Assembly: GCA_905250885.1 (NCBI GenBank)
Contig: CAJNOQ010002475.1
Span: forward strand, 1 to 24,147
DNA: 24,147 nt
Origin: Didymodactylos carnosus
Lineage: Eukaryota > Rotifera > Eurotatoria > Philodinida > Philodinidae
Direction: 5' to 3'
Shown: positions 1 to 9,640 of the stretch, piece after piece
Layout of the letters: each line of letters starts with the position of its first letter
Position numbering within the stretch: position 1 is the first letter of the stretch
Program-made: the position numbers and the translations under genes
Notes under the pieces: model-generated
What the model was told of the DNA's origin: nothing
Database searches by the model: none
The model's input: only the letters and a program-made list of their open reading frames with translations

Positions 1-792
1 TCATCGCCGTCTAATTGCTGAAAACGTCAATTTTCTTTGCAGTCTAATGGTGCAGAAATAAAATTACCTATTCGGTTACAGAATAACCGAGATACATGGC
101 TGACTTTGATAATTTTGACTGCGCGTGCGTTGTGCGCTGGTTTTATTATTACACCTTTTACAGTCGCAGAACTTGGAACGAAAGACGGCGATGACTAAGG
201 TAAATATTGACACTTGATTGTATGTTTTTGATGATGATTCAGCAGCGTATATACTGTCAAAGAACGAGAAGAGAAAGCTATTTACAGATTGAAAACTTTT
301 AGGTTGACCACTATTCGAAGACCGACCAACATACATGATCGCGATTTAAATCGTTGCGGTTTCTAGGAACCAACAACTACGAAAGACATCCAGTTTGTGA
401 GCAATTGATCTAATTCAAGCAAATGAGCAAAGAGTTACACGTCCTTCCTCTTGTATTATAAAATGTACAGTTCATGTGCGCCTGATGGCAGTGTTATGAC
501 AATTTGCGAAAATAAACCTATATGGCCACGCATCGATTGAACGTTCAAAATTTTTCAGCGCGAGTAGGAAAAATATAAGATAGTACCACCTATAATGATA
601 TTAACTGATGGTTGGCACAGAGGCGTGATATTTTGCAGATACGGCCTCTCTCTTTTTTAGATTTTCGTGCGAAAAAGTGCTCTGGTACGGCTCAAAATGA
701 GTTTTTCTTACACAGTTCAATTCCTGCTTCGAACGATGTATGATGAAGCCAAAAACAGATTTTGAATTGCCTGTACCAAGTAAGATCTCACA
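1..792. other. Gene-free upstream region
   Basis: No convincing coding region on either strand. A 12-bp inverted repeat is visible between positions 1-12 and 183-194 (tcatcgccgtct against its complement), so the window may begin inside or at the edge of a small element. A pyrimidine-rich tract ending in TAG at 646-660 looks like a splice acceptor, and AAG|GTAAAT at 197-205 looks like a donor. A leader intron for the downstream CDC123-like gene is therefore possible but unproven. Several donor-like GTAAGA or GTAAAA strings lie right at the start of that gene (780-804); the open frame runs straight through them. Confidence 0.4.
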
Positions 793-1749
793 ATGAAGGT
801 AAAATACGTGAACATTGATATCATCGCTCCATTAAACACCTGCAATGTCATGTCAGTGGCGCCGATTCGTGAAATTGATGATGAAATGGTTCTATGGCGT
901 CCTTTCTTCAATGCCCTTCCACAATCAGTCTTAGACTATCTCTTCACGCTTAAATACAGAGTAGAAGATGACTTTCCAATTCCCTTTGTATCCCAAACTC
1001 CCATGTCTGACCAATTGAACCAGCTGCTGATGTTGTATACTGACTCCTTCGACTACCAACATCATCACGATGAGAAAACTATGGGACTCGCTAACATCAT
1101 ACCTGTCCCTAACAGATACAAAGAAGAAATGGCTGAGATTACTATGATTCGACTGCAAAATGATCGTCCAATTAAGAACTTTCTCGAACGGGACGCAATT
1201 GAATACCTGCTACCGCTGATAAGGGTGGCTATGGCCTCTCATCCGATGTGGTTTGTGAAATTGTCTGCACAGTCAAGTAAGCACGATTCCAGTATCAAAG
1301 GTGTCGACACTGCCAAAGGCGTACTGGATGTAATCACGACTAGTCGCACACTGCTCAAACGCGAATGGCAGCGACAAAAGAAATCAACTTACATTATCCT
1401 CAAACCCTGGAATTCTTTGATCAGCAAGTATAACGAATTTCGCCTATTCGTATGGGCTAATAAAATCACAGCGGCTACACAGCAACAGTGGTATACACCG
1501 TTAGACCACTCACAGGAATACATTGACACGGTTATAAACGCTATCAACGACTACAGACATTCGCAAAAGTTACCATCGAATTGTGTACTTGACGTAGTCA
1601 TACTGGAAGATGCAACGATCTTTATCATTGAACTCAATCCATGGATTTGCTCAGGCGGTGGTCTATTCGACTGGACGGTAGATTATAAAGTACTCTACGG
1701 TCTTGAAAGAGACGCAGAATTAAGACTTGCAACTATGAAAGTGACGTGA
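793..1749 (+). CDS. CDC123-like: CDC123/D123-family ATP-grasp protein, intronless
   Basis: A 318-residue protein of the D123 family. CDC123 in yeast and humans is an ATP-grasp protein that binds eIF2 gamma and helps assemble the eIF2 complex; wider family members are predicted peptide-ligase-type modifiers. Seen here: an N-terminal W-x-PFF-x-x-LP-x-x-V-x-x-YL block (residues 35-50) as in human CDC123, FVKLS (154-158), ILKPW (202-206), NEFRLFV (214-220) matching the family EFRCFV, LDVV with D267, and IELNPW with E280 and N282, the expected ATP and magnesium ligands, then SGGGLFDW (287-294). Length is close to the usual 330 or so. The acidic linker of the human protein is reduced. The ATG at 793 is the first one consistent with the family N-terminus. 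The gene has no introns and is visibly richer in G+C than its flanks, which could mean transfer or a retrocopy, or simply selection. Family call firm; orthology to the housekeeping gene doubtful. Confidence 0.88.
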   Translation: MKVKYVNIDIIAPLNTCNVMSVAPIREIDDEMVLWRPFFNALPQSVLDYLFTLKYRVEDDFPIPFVSQTPMSDQLNQLLMLYTDSFDYQHHHDEKTMGLANIIPVPNRYKEEMAEITMIRLQNDRPIKNFLERDAIEYLLPLIRVAMASHPMWFVKLSAQSSKHDSSIKGVDTAKGVLDVITTSRTLLKREWQRQKKSTYIILKPWNSLISKYNEFRLFVWANKITAATQQQWYTPLDHSQEYIDTVINAINDYRHSQKLPSNCVLDVVILEDATIFIIELNPWICSGGGLFDWTVDYKVLYGLERDAELRLATMKVT

Positions 1750-2094
1750 CTTACCTGCACAAGAATTACTATTTGTCAAACGAAAAAACAACGGGATCTT
1801 CTGAAAAACTATTGGAAAACTCACGATGGGTAAAAGCGAAGTTCATATTCAGAGAATTAACATCATCGATAACTTATTTTAAAAAAACTGTATTTCGATT
1901 CAAAGGCGATAGGACAGGACCTCCTGAGAAGGAAGTTTCTTTATAAGTTTCAGAGAGCACGTTGTCAGGCGACTTTTTTGTACGGTTTTAAGATTGTTTC
2001 AGTTGGAAAAAAGGATCGTATTTTTAGTTTTAAAACTTGATTTATTTCGTACAAGACTGTAAAAGTTGAACTGTTACCGGTAGGTAACTCGTCG
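1750..2094. other. Non-coding stretch after the CDC123-like gene
   Basis: Probably the 3' untranslated region and spacer. No clean AATAAA was noticed. A short palindrome with arms gttac and ggtaac, separated by ctacc in the minus-strand reading, lies near 2074-2090. Nothing else stands out. Confidence 0.4.
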
Positions 2095-2424
2095 TTACTG
2101 TATGATACAATTGTCTTGTGTATTTCGTCTGCATAACTTTTTTTTTTCATCAACTAAATCTTTAACAGCTTCTTCTCTACTTTTCCGTCTCTTTGACGAC
2201 GTTTTCTTGTCTTTATCATCTTCATCCATCATTTCTGGTGCAACTAGACCATATATTTCAACCAAAGTCATTGGTTGCCGTTCTTGTTCTTTAACCTGTT
2301 GTTATCCAAACCCAATTTCTCTGCGAACTGTTTTGATATCACGGTTGAATGCTACAACAGTCTGCTGGTGAAGACCATCGCCGAGAAGATTGATTGTGCA
2401 GACAACTTCTGTTCTATTATGAAT
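2095..2424 (-). pseudogene. Interrupted open frame of unknown family
   Basis: On the minus strand a single reading frame keeps a coding look across about 330 bases apart from an interruption. Its upstream half has a mixed, globular-looking composition; its downstream half is rich in D, E, K and R (acidic run, then basic run), like a linker or nuclear-targeting segment. The plus-strand open frames over the same bases are serine- and leucine-rich and look like its mirror. I do not recognise the family. It could be a decayed host gene, an exon fragment, or part of an old mobile element. No start codon with good context and no flanking splice sites were found. Confidence 0.3.
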
Positions 2425-2535
2425 TTATACTTTGAAATCATCTTTAATCTAAAAAATCAGTTATTGGGACAAAAAAAATGATAACTGGAAAAGTTAAGTC
2501 ATTGTTCTGTTGTTTGTTAAGCCATTTGTTCTTAA

Positions 2536-2694
2536 CATGAACTGGACGGCAATCACGCTAACGAGAGTTGCGAATGCGGTGCGAAGCAGGATCAAGAGAA
2601 TGAAGGATACGGCAACAGAGAACTCAGTAGAACTGTCATTCTATCTGTTACAGCTGCAATAGCATTAACTGGATTGTATTTGGGTAAATTTTAG
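2536..2694 (+). other. Short open frame with a C-terminal hydrophobic segment, possible exon remnant
   Basis: About 52 codons are open from just after a stop. The first half is polar with two cysteines (motif ESCECGAK) and the second half ends in a hydrophobic stretch of the TVILSVTAAIALTGLYLG type, which would fit a tail-anchor or single membrane span. There is no ATG in this frame, so if real it must be an exon or a fragment; no strong acceptor precedes it. A donor-like GTAAAT sits near its end at 2684. The overlapping frame offers a 41-codon ATG reading. Speculative. Confidence 0.15.
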
Positions 2695-2987
2695 AGAATT
2701 TCGGAAAAAGTAGAGAGTTGAATTTTTTATCTTGACTTGAATACAACACCGGAGAGAGAGCGAAAATCGATATTAATTAATTTCCTTGTTAAACAAACGT
2801 TCTACCATTAATTATGCTTTCTCGAAAAAACTACAACATTTACTAATTCGGCCTCACTGCTCCTATTTAAAATTTGACAGTAGCCGTTCTAGTTTACGAG
2901 AAAATTATTGCAGAAACTGACAGTTTTGTAGCCTAGAAAGTAAAAATACAGTTTATTACTAGAATGCGGTATGCTTCGCACCGCATT
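2573..2987. repeat. Separated 16-bp inverted repeat AATGCGGTGCGAAGCA
   Basis: The sequence AATGCGGTGCGAAGCA at 2573-2588 recurs as its exact complement at 2972-2987, 383 bp apart. The right copy also sits inside a small hairpin (2963-2970 with 2980-2987, arms aatgcggt/accgcatt). These could be the ends of a 415-bp non-autonomous element, or simply two copies of a dispersed repeat edge. No target-site duplication was recognised. Confidence 0.35.
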
Positions 2988-4891
2988 AAAAATAGTTCTC
3001 TCTGTCTTCTTTAAATTTCGTTTTCCTTTCATTTTTCTTAAATCTGTCTTTTGAAGCAACTAAATCACAGTGGAGCTGATGTGGTAAATTTACTATTGAC
3101 GCTTCTGCAGATTCAGATCGGATACAATCTGTCAACATCGCAACTTGTGCGCAGCACAATTGCTCTCTACTTAAGGATTGTTTTTTTGTTTGTTGTTTTG
3201 TTACTTAAATTTCAATAACCAAATCACTGCATAATTCAATTTAACGACACAGAGTGAAAGACAGCCGAATATACTCAACGACTGACTTAAGGTTTCTTTT
3301 AAACGTATACCATCATTACTATCATATAGCTTTTTTCAAATATGTATGGTATGCTTCCCGAGGGTTTTTTTCTACCGTCTCCACTTCTCCGCTCTTCTCA
3401 TATGTATGTGTTATAGTCAAAATTAAAATTGGAGTTTTGGTTACAATATATGTTTATTTTATTCTTATTACGGTCGTTGAACTCTCACAGCACGTTGTAC
3501 ACATAGAAGAAAAAAAATAAGAGAAACGATAACAAATATATAACCGCAACCTTGTAATTTCTGGCACTATTGAATGTAATTCTTCATAAGAGATAGTCTA
3601 GGTTGCGCAATCCTGCATATATATACAAACATAGAGAGGCGATTTCTCCTTCTCTATCATCCCTTTTTTTGTATCCATACAACATTTCAAAGAGGAGGAT
3701 ATCTGAGATTTGACGAATGATCAAAAACTCTTCCTGACACCTCGAACTATAGCTCTAGAAAAAAAGCTTAAGCAAGTTAAATAAGAATAGTAGCACGCGA
3801 GTGAAACTTCTAATTAATAGCTTCCTTTTCTGTTCATATGAAGAGATATGGTGATAATTTTTAAAACTTTTGTCCAACAACATCAGATCAATAATGCCTG
3901 TCTGTTACCAGTCGATTCAGGAGCTGTAAACACCAAATCTATATTGAAATTTGATCAGCTACTGGGATGGTGTTTATAGCTACTGACAACCACCCTCCCC
4001 CCCCTTGGAAACCATAAAAATCCTCGTATATAAACTTTGTAGTTCAAATTTTCTTTTCCTTCAGAAAACGGACAAGTCCTAGAAAGTTTTCACACAAGTA
4101 TGAGAGGAAATAGAAAGGAAGAGAAAAGTAATAATGAAAAAGTAAGAGAAAACAAAATTGAAAATTTCAACATAAAAGTCATAAAACGTGTGGAATAGAG
4201 TGATGTGTCGAGATGAAAAATTTATTTCCGATCAATGAAACACCCCTATTGGCTAAAAATTTCAGAATATACTTAACTTTAGTAGGGCTACGAACTGATG
4301 AAATCAGAATGAAAGTTAAAAAAAAGAATTGAGCACCCTACGTCGCCGCTTTCGTGCAATCACTCCTAAAGACACGTCACACAAGACTCAATTCTCATGA
4401 GGAAGGTTAATGACATTTTGTATTATGTACAATTATTTTGAAGAAGAAGAGTTCGAAATGTCAAAAAAGTAAATTTTAATCTTAATAAAATTAGGAAGAG
4501 AGAATTATTCTACAAAATCTCACACAATACTATCAATCCTAAAAAAGTTAAAACCTACATATTAAAAGAGATGAACGATGAAATCCAGGTATTTCAAAAT
4601 ATCTACCAATTAAGAAAACGTCAGGCAAAATCTTTTGATCGATTCAGGCATGGCCCGGCCTCCGGTCCCTCGCTCCGCAAAACCTTTTCCTGGGAAGGTT
4701 TGTTTTAAATCCATGTGCATCTCTTAACAACTTCAGTTTTATTTCTGATGATGTTTTTACAATAATGTTGTAAATCCAGTAGTGATATTCTTTTATAATT
4801 GTCTTGTAAAACGTGGTAGGAGCTGCGTGGCGTTACATGTATGTAAATTCTTTACATACTGAATGGTGCCAATTATGATCTTACCGGTGTC
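2988..4891. other. AT-rich non-coding region with small hairpins
   Basis: No gene seen. Contains an imperfect hairpin with 14-bp arms and one mismatch (3922-3935 with 3968-3981, arms like agctgtaaacacca), a C run near 3992-4005, a GC-rich patch at 4648-4678 in otherwise AT-rich DNA, a small hairpin at 4680-4701 (aaacctt/aaggttt), and a perfect 9-bp-arm hairpin at 4839-4859 (gtatgtaaa/tttacatac, 3-base loop). The open frame near 3254-3520 has no coding character. Confidence 0.4.
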
Positions 4892-4983
4892 CTCTCAGTT
4901 CGTCCCAAATTGGCTTTGTAAGATCAAACAACATCAAAGGGGCGAGCAGGTGTGCGAGTGAGCAATTTGGGACGAACTGAGAG
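4892..4983. repeat. 92-bp hairpin with perfect 21-bp arms
   Basis: Positions 4892-4912 (starting ctctcagttcgtcccaaat) are exactly complementary to 4963-4983, with a 50-base loop. The motif GATCTTACC appears in direct orientation just outside on both sides (4878-4886 and 4990-4998), and its reverse form GTAAGATC lies in the loop at 4918-4925. Perfect arms in decayed surroundings suggest a recent insertion or a maintained structure; a small foldback element is the simplest reading. Confidence 0.7.
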
Positions 4984-4998
4984 TAAACCGATCTTACC

Positions 4999-5640
4999 TG
5001 TATCCTAATACAAACTCAAAATAAGTTTATTTTATGTTGGTTGGTTATCAGAATTTTGTGCAATAAAAGATTTTCTCCTGCTTTTCATCCCTGATTTGTA
5101 AGACTCTGTATTGAAAAAGAACAAAAGAAACTGTGAAAATATAATCATGACACTATATATGATGATGCGAGTAACTGATTGCTTGTTCGTGCTGTTTCAT
5201 ATTTAAACAATATAACATTTTAAATTTGTATGAATGCTTTTTAGTTTTATGCAAGGTTTTTTTAAAAGAAATTCGTTTCCGATTAAGTTTTTCTTTATGA
5301 ATAAATATCTAAACTGATATATCTCATATAGATAATGAAAGTTTTGCTAAATAACGTAGATCCAAGGACGAGGCTGTAACGAAAATGGTCGGTCAATCTA
5401 GCATTAATCAGAACGTCTAGAATGATTGTTTATCATATTTCATTGAAGGAAATTGATCTTGATTATATTCAAAATGTTGATAGATATAGTTCTTACATTT
5501 TACGTTTGATTGGAAAAATTATGTATGATTTTGATTAATCAACTATTCGTAGAATTGAATGTAGAAATCAGAAGTGTGAAATGACAATTAATATTTGGTC
5601 AAAGTTTAAAAGTAGTACGTCGATGAAAAATCGTCAAAAT
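4999..5640. other. AT-rich non-coding region
   Basis: No gene, hairpin or repeat that I can support; the sequence is AT-rich with poor coding character in all frames. Confidence 0.4.
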
Positions 5641-7130
5641 TTAGCGATATAAGGATATAGTTGTTTCAGAATTCAAACAAAAATTCATAAATAATTTTGA
5701 AAGATTTCAAAAGAAAAAAATGTTTTCGATGATTGAGGCAATTTGTCTGAAATATGCTAGGCAAATCTTATCTCTAAACGAAAAAACAAAGAGTTTTATG
5801 AATTTTTTATCGATATTTCAAAACAACGTGAACAAATTATTAAGACACACAACATCAGTAGGTCACCAAAATAAATGGTGTACCTACTTCCAAAGTCTAT
5901 TTCTCTATTAACTATATTGAAAATCAAATGAGAAAAACGTTTGCCTACTTGAAAATTAAAGAAGATTGCGTATTGAATATAGAATGGAAAATATTGACAT
6001 AAAAATACATTCTGAAAAAATACAAAAGCTTTTTGAATTCAAAACGTGTTATCTGGGAGAAATATCTTTTCCTTTGAATGAATCGTTCATCTACAATTTG
6101 CTCTTCTAGAAAATTCTAACTGTAAAAACAGTTTTTTCAAATGGATATGGGAAATCACTTATTCATGATTTAGAAAAAAGTTATGGACAATAATCCAATA
6201 TGTCGAAAATCATGAAAATTAACGAAGAATATTTTTTCTTGTTTTGGGAAAAAAATCTAGAAAAGGTGTTGAACTTTTACGGTTTTTAGAATTCGATTAC
6301 CAACAAGAATTACTTAATCTAGAAAATGGTTCGAGTGAAATTAAAGCTGATTTATTGTTAGACATAATTTATTGGATTGAAAATAAGAACATAAAGAATT
6401 GTATGTCCAAAAAATGAATTGGAAAAAATTAAAAAAGAAATGTTCAGGTTAAGAGAAGCATTGAATTAAAAACTGAGAAAATTCTGAGTGAACTAATGAA
6501 GATAAATATTATTGGACAATCCCTCGATATGAAATAGTTAAAAACTGAATTAAATGGGAGTTTAAAACTGATTTATTAAAAACAAAACTGGAACAAAATG
6601 GCTTAAAGGATGACAAAATAGAGAAACAGAACTAGAAGATTTTTTTAGCCAGAAACAAAATCGAATCAAATTGTATTTAAAGTAGTATTTTAAGCAAAAC
6701 ATTAGAACTTCAAATATTATAAAATCGATTCGTAAAATAAATAAGATTGCTATTTTAGCGTATGAAAAAATAGATAAGAAGAGTTTTGAATTCTAAGCTA
6801 TGCCAGATTACAGTTATAAGAGTAAAAGATGTAATAAACATATTTTCGAATTTAGTTAGATGGAGAAAACTTTTCCGAAATAGATAGACACAAAAGAAAT
6901 AAAAGATCCTAAAATTTTTGAAACATTTGTCAATACCTCAACTACTGTTAAATATTGTTAGACAAATACTACATAATGAGTTTAACTTAAAACCAAATAT
7001 TAATTTATATGTACTTAAAAACATAAACATTCTGGTTTTGTGGGGACAAGAAGATATCGGGTTCAACTTTGGTATCAACTATTATACTAAAATAATAGAG
7101 CTTTCATCTGCGATAGTTAGAAAAATTTAG
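5640..7130 (+). pseudogene. Strongly decayed coding-like region, lysine/glutamate/asparagine rich
   Basis: Across about 1.5 kb the plus strand carries many short open pieces, in more than one frame, with a consistent K/E/N/I-rich, helix-prone composition. Longer pieces lie at 5720-5911, about 6230-6415 and 6918-7130. It reads as one or more old genes that decayed heavily, with many breaks. The family cannot be identified by eye: no reverse transcriptase, integrase, transposase or capsid motif was recognised. Simple AT-rich composition bias producing chance frames is the alternative. Confidence 0.3.
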
Positions 7131-8430
7131 AAATTACATTAATATGATCTCTGTCAGTGGTAAAAAGTTATTTGTGTAGTTTTTTCTAGGAAAAGCGATC
7201 AATTTCAGACAGTAACAAGGATTTTTGCGTTTTTCTCTAACTTGACTTCATTTTTCTCGACCATTAAGATCGTTGAAGCACTCATGAAGCATTTAATAAA
7301 ATTGATCAGACAAAAACAACTAAAAGTAGAACACTCTCCGTCACAAAATCTCGTTGTTATTTCTTTCCCAACGCCGTCGAAAACGACGTAAAGAGGAGTT
7401 GATCTATCGACCCCATTGAAAGTAGGATTGGTGATACGAATAACAAGCGATACTTGCACTAGTCTGTATTTGTGGTGTTCATTCAAAAGAATTTTAAAAT
7501 CTGTATTCGTCAGCGTATGTTCGGTTGTTTTCTAATAACGACTGATCACTGATTTTGTCTGATATTGTTTCGATGTTTCTCATATAGTGATCGACGCTTC
7601 CTCAATAGTTGTTTCATCGACTTTTTTTGATCAACGAAGGCAATTTTCTCGTACCCCATCTAATCATTGGATCTGTTCTTGGCTCGTTGAAATGAGAGGA
7701 AACAGATATCGAAACCGATTTTCTCACTGTAGATGATTTCTTAGAGATTCGTTAGTTGTTCGTTAACTGCTTAAACGAAATCGAGAAATATTTTTAAACT
7801 TGAGTCATTGTTTCTGTGTTGGCACATGTCAAACTAGTATACTATATGTGTACAGTTTTCTCACTCAGCTTCATATTGAGAGATACTGATATACACTGTA
7901 AAGTGGAATTAATTTCTAATTTATAGAAAATGAATTTCGAAAATTGCGGGCGATTTTCTGACTTTCTAGACTCAATTTGATAGAATAAGAATTTAATGTA
8001 TTGATAAAATATATTGCATGACGGATCACTATATTAAGCATCCTTTACTCGATACGCTTCCTTTTATGTTACACAAATACAAAAGTAAACTTGACTATAA
8101 TTTCAATTTACTAAATACATTTTTGGAGTTATACTATTCCACTTTTCTATTATTTTATAATCGTGTACATATGATATTTTATACAATCAGTAAGTTACGC
8201 GTATTTGTAATTACTTTTGACATTTACAAAAATGCCACTGTTGAAATAACTCTATAATTGTTCCACGTTTTAAAATCAAATAAAAATTATAAAAGAATAT
8301 CTGATAACATACTATAATAGAAAAAAAAGCAGACACCAATAATACCAACACCTTTTCTAGACGTCAGTTCATTTTTTGATGAAAAATCTGATCCATTTTT
8401 ACACTGCACCACTTACATTTATTTGAAAAA
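7131..8430. other. Mostly non-coding region upstream of the pentapeptide gene
   Basis: A minus-strand open frame at 7205-7486 (93 codons) has a moderately protein-like composition, and weaker, broken coding character continues in minus-strand frames to about 7800. It matches no family I know. The plus-strand frame at 8018-8257 is aromatic- and leucine-rich in the way AT-rich spacer often translates. Transcription of the next gene probably starts in the last few hundred bases, because a strong splice donor sits at 8431; no clear TATA box is assignable. Confidence 0.3.
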
Positions 8431-8576
8431 GTAAGTGAATCAACAATATTAGTTCACTAATCTTTTATTTACAAAATTTGTTTAAAAATATTGTTTTAAG
8501 CCTTATTAACAAGTATGTGTTCTTCTAATAACTTTCTTATAATTGTCTTTCTAATAACTGGTATCTTTATTTGCAG
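8431..8576 (+). other. Probable 5'-leader intron of the pentapeptide-repeat gene
   Basis: The donor GTAAGT at 8431-8436 is a perfect consensus and the acceptor TTTATTTGCAG ends at 8576, giving a 146-bp intron that ends 20 bases before the ATG at 8597. A branch-like TTCTAATAAC lies about 20 bases upstream of the acceptor. Just after the acceptor an out-of-frame ATG (8577) opens a short upstream frame that overlaps the true start, which might damp translation. An alternative is that the acceptor takes a trans-spliced leader. Confidence 0.6.
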
Positions 8577-8596
8577 ATGATATATAACACTGAATT

Positions 8597-9484
8597 ATGT
8601 CTGAGCTATCCGATGGAAATGTTAAATATAAGGTACATAAATTAAATGATAAAAACCAAAGCAATGTGGCAATAAATGATGTGGCATTCTCAACAACGAA
8701 CAACAACAAATCTCGTCGTATTCGTGATCATTCATGGTTTGAATGGTTAAATTTGCTATCTAATATACTCGTACCAACAATTATTGGAATTTTAACAATA
8801 ATCTATTCTGTTAATCAAATTCAAACAACTGATCAACGAAGTGAAAATGATTTGAAATTAGCCAATATGAAACAACAACATGATCTTTATTTATTCATTG
8901 AACACCAACGGCAAAGGATACTTATTGATTATCAACATGAACTAACTCAATTATATCTTCAGTATGCTAGCGATCTCAACGATGATAATGATGATGAAGT
9001 GCCACGCACCGTTGCACGTACAATAACTTTACACTCTCTTCAAGAATTAGATTCTATTCGTAAAGGTCATGTGATAAAATTTCTATATGATTTAAATCTA
9101 TTAATGACAAATCATCAACCATCGATAAACATCTATGACGCTGATTTAACTAATACAATTCTGCCTAACATTTATAATGTCTACAATTCAATTAATTTAT
9201 CACGAATAATTCTACAAAATGCAACATTGAAACAGATCTCATTGGTTAATGCAAATTTTGACCATGCAACGATGGATAATGCAAATTTACAATCATCAAA
9301 TTGTGTTAATGCAAGCTTTGCATTTTCTCAATTACAATCAACAAATTTTATGAATGTTGATGTGACAGATGCAATATTTTCAAATGCTAATTTACACAGT
9401 AGTAACATCACAAATGAACAGTTATTAAAAGCAAAAACACTACAAGGAGCTATCTTACCAAATGGAACAGTCTATCCCCCTTAA
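8597..9484 (+). CDS. Membrane-anchored pentapeptide-repeat protein
   Basis: A 295-residue protein. The N-terminal 50 residues are polar and basic (KSRRIRDHSW at about 38-47), followed by one transmembrane helix (about 53-72), a charged helical region with coiled-coil character (about 78-125) including an acidic NDDNDDE run, and then about fourteen consecutive five-residue repeats from residue 205 to 274, with the usual A/N-x-L/F-x-x pattern (for example SLVNA, NFDHA, NLQSS, IFSNA). The tail LQGAILPNGTVYP is the typical cap of bacterial pentapeptide proteins. Such repeats fold as a right-handed square beta-helix; function here is unknown, probably a membrane-tethered scaffold or ligand mimic. 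One hydrophobic helix and no cleavable signal is seen. Related anchored pentapeptide proteins appear to be expanded in bdelloid rotifers, and bacterial origin of the repeat module is plausible. An AATAAA lies 151 bases after the stop. Confidence 0.85.
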   Translation: MSELSDGNVKYKVHKLNDKNQSNVAINDVAFSTTNNNKSRRIRDHSWFEWLNLLSNILVPTIIGILTIIYSVNQIQTTDQRSENDLKLANMKQQHDLYLFIEHQRQRILIDYQHELTQLYLQYASDLNDDNDDEVPRTVARTITLHSLQELDSIRKGHVIKFLYDLNLLMTNHQPSINIYDADLTNTILPNIYNVYNSINLSRIILQNATLKQISLVNANFDHATMDNANLQSSNCVNASFAFSQLQSTNFMNVDVTDAIFSNANLHSSNITNEQLLKAKTLQGAILPNGTVYPP

Positions 9485-9634
9485 TTATAATTATAGAAGC
9501 ATAAATTTAGTTATTTCAGCAAATCAAATGAATATTTCACTTTTTTCTAACCAGTGGATTTACAAAATTGGATACTTGTAGAACAGTATCAGTTTTTCTT
9601 GAAACTATGGAAGAGTATTGAAAAAAAATACTTT

Positions 9635-9640
9635 AATAAA
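9635..9640 (+). promoter_or_regulatory. Candidate polyadenylation signal AATAAA
   Basis: AATAAA 151 bases downstream of the pentapeptide gene's stop codon, followed by T-rich DNA. Position suits a 3' end, but the hexamer is common in AT-rich sequence. Confidence 0.4.

Noticed and set aside
76-336. 86-codon minus-strand open frame
   Set aside because: Serine-rich, no domain and no splice or start context.
200-660. Leader intron of the CDC123-like gene
   Set aside because: Donor- and acceptor-like sites exist, but the branch region and intron composition are not convincing; kept only as a possibility.
1749-1757. CAG|GTAAGT splice-donor consensus on the minus strand
   Set aside because: No minus-strand coding exon precedes it; open frames there are mirrors of the CDC123-like gene.
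1746-1946. Open frame overlapping the end of the CDC123-like gene
   Set aside because: Needs a GTG start, has no homology signal and low-complexity composition; likely 3' untranslated sequence.
8018-8257. 79-codon open frame upstream of the pentapeptide gene
   Set aside because: Composition typical of AT-rich spacer; no domain, and it lies ahead of the leader intron donor.
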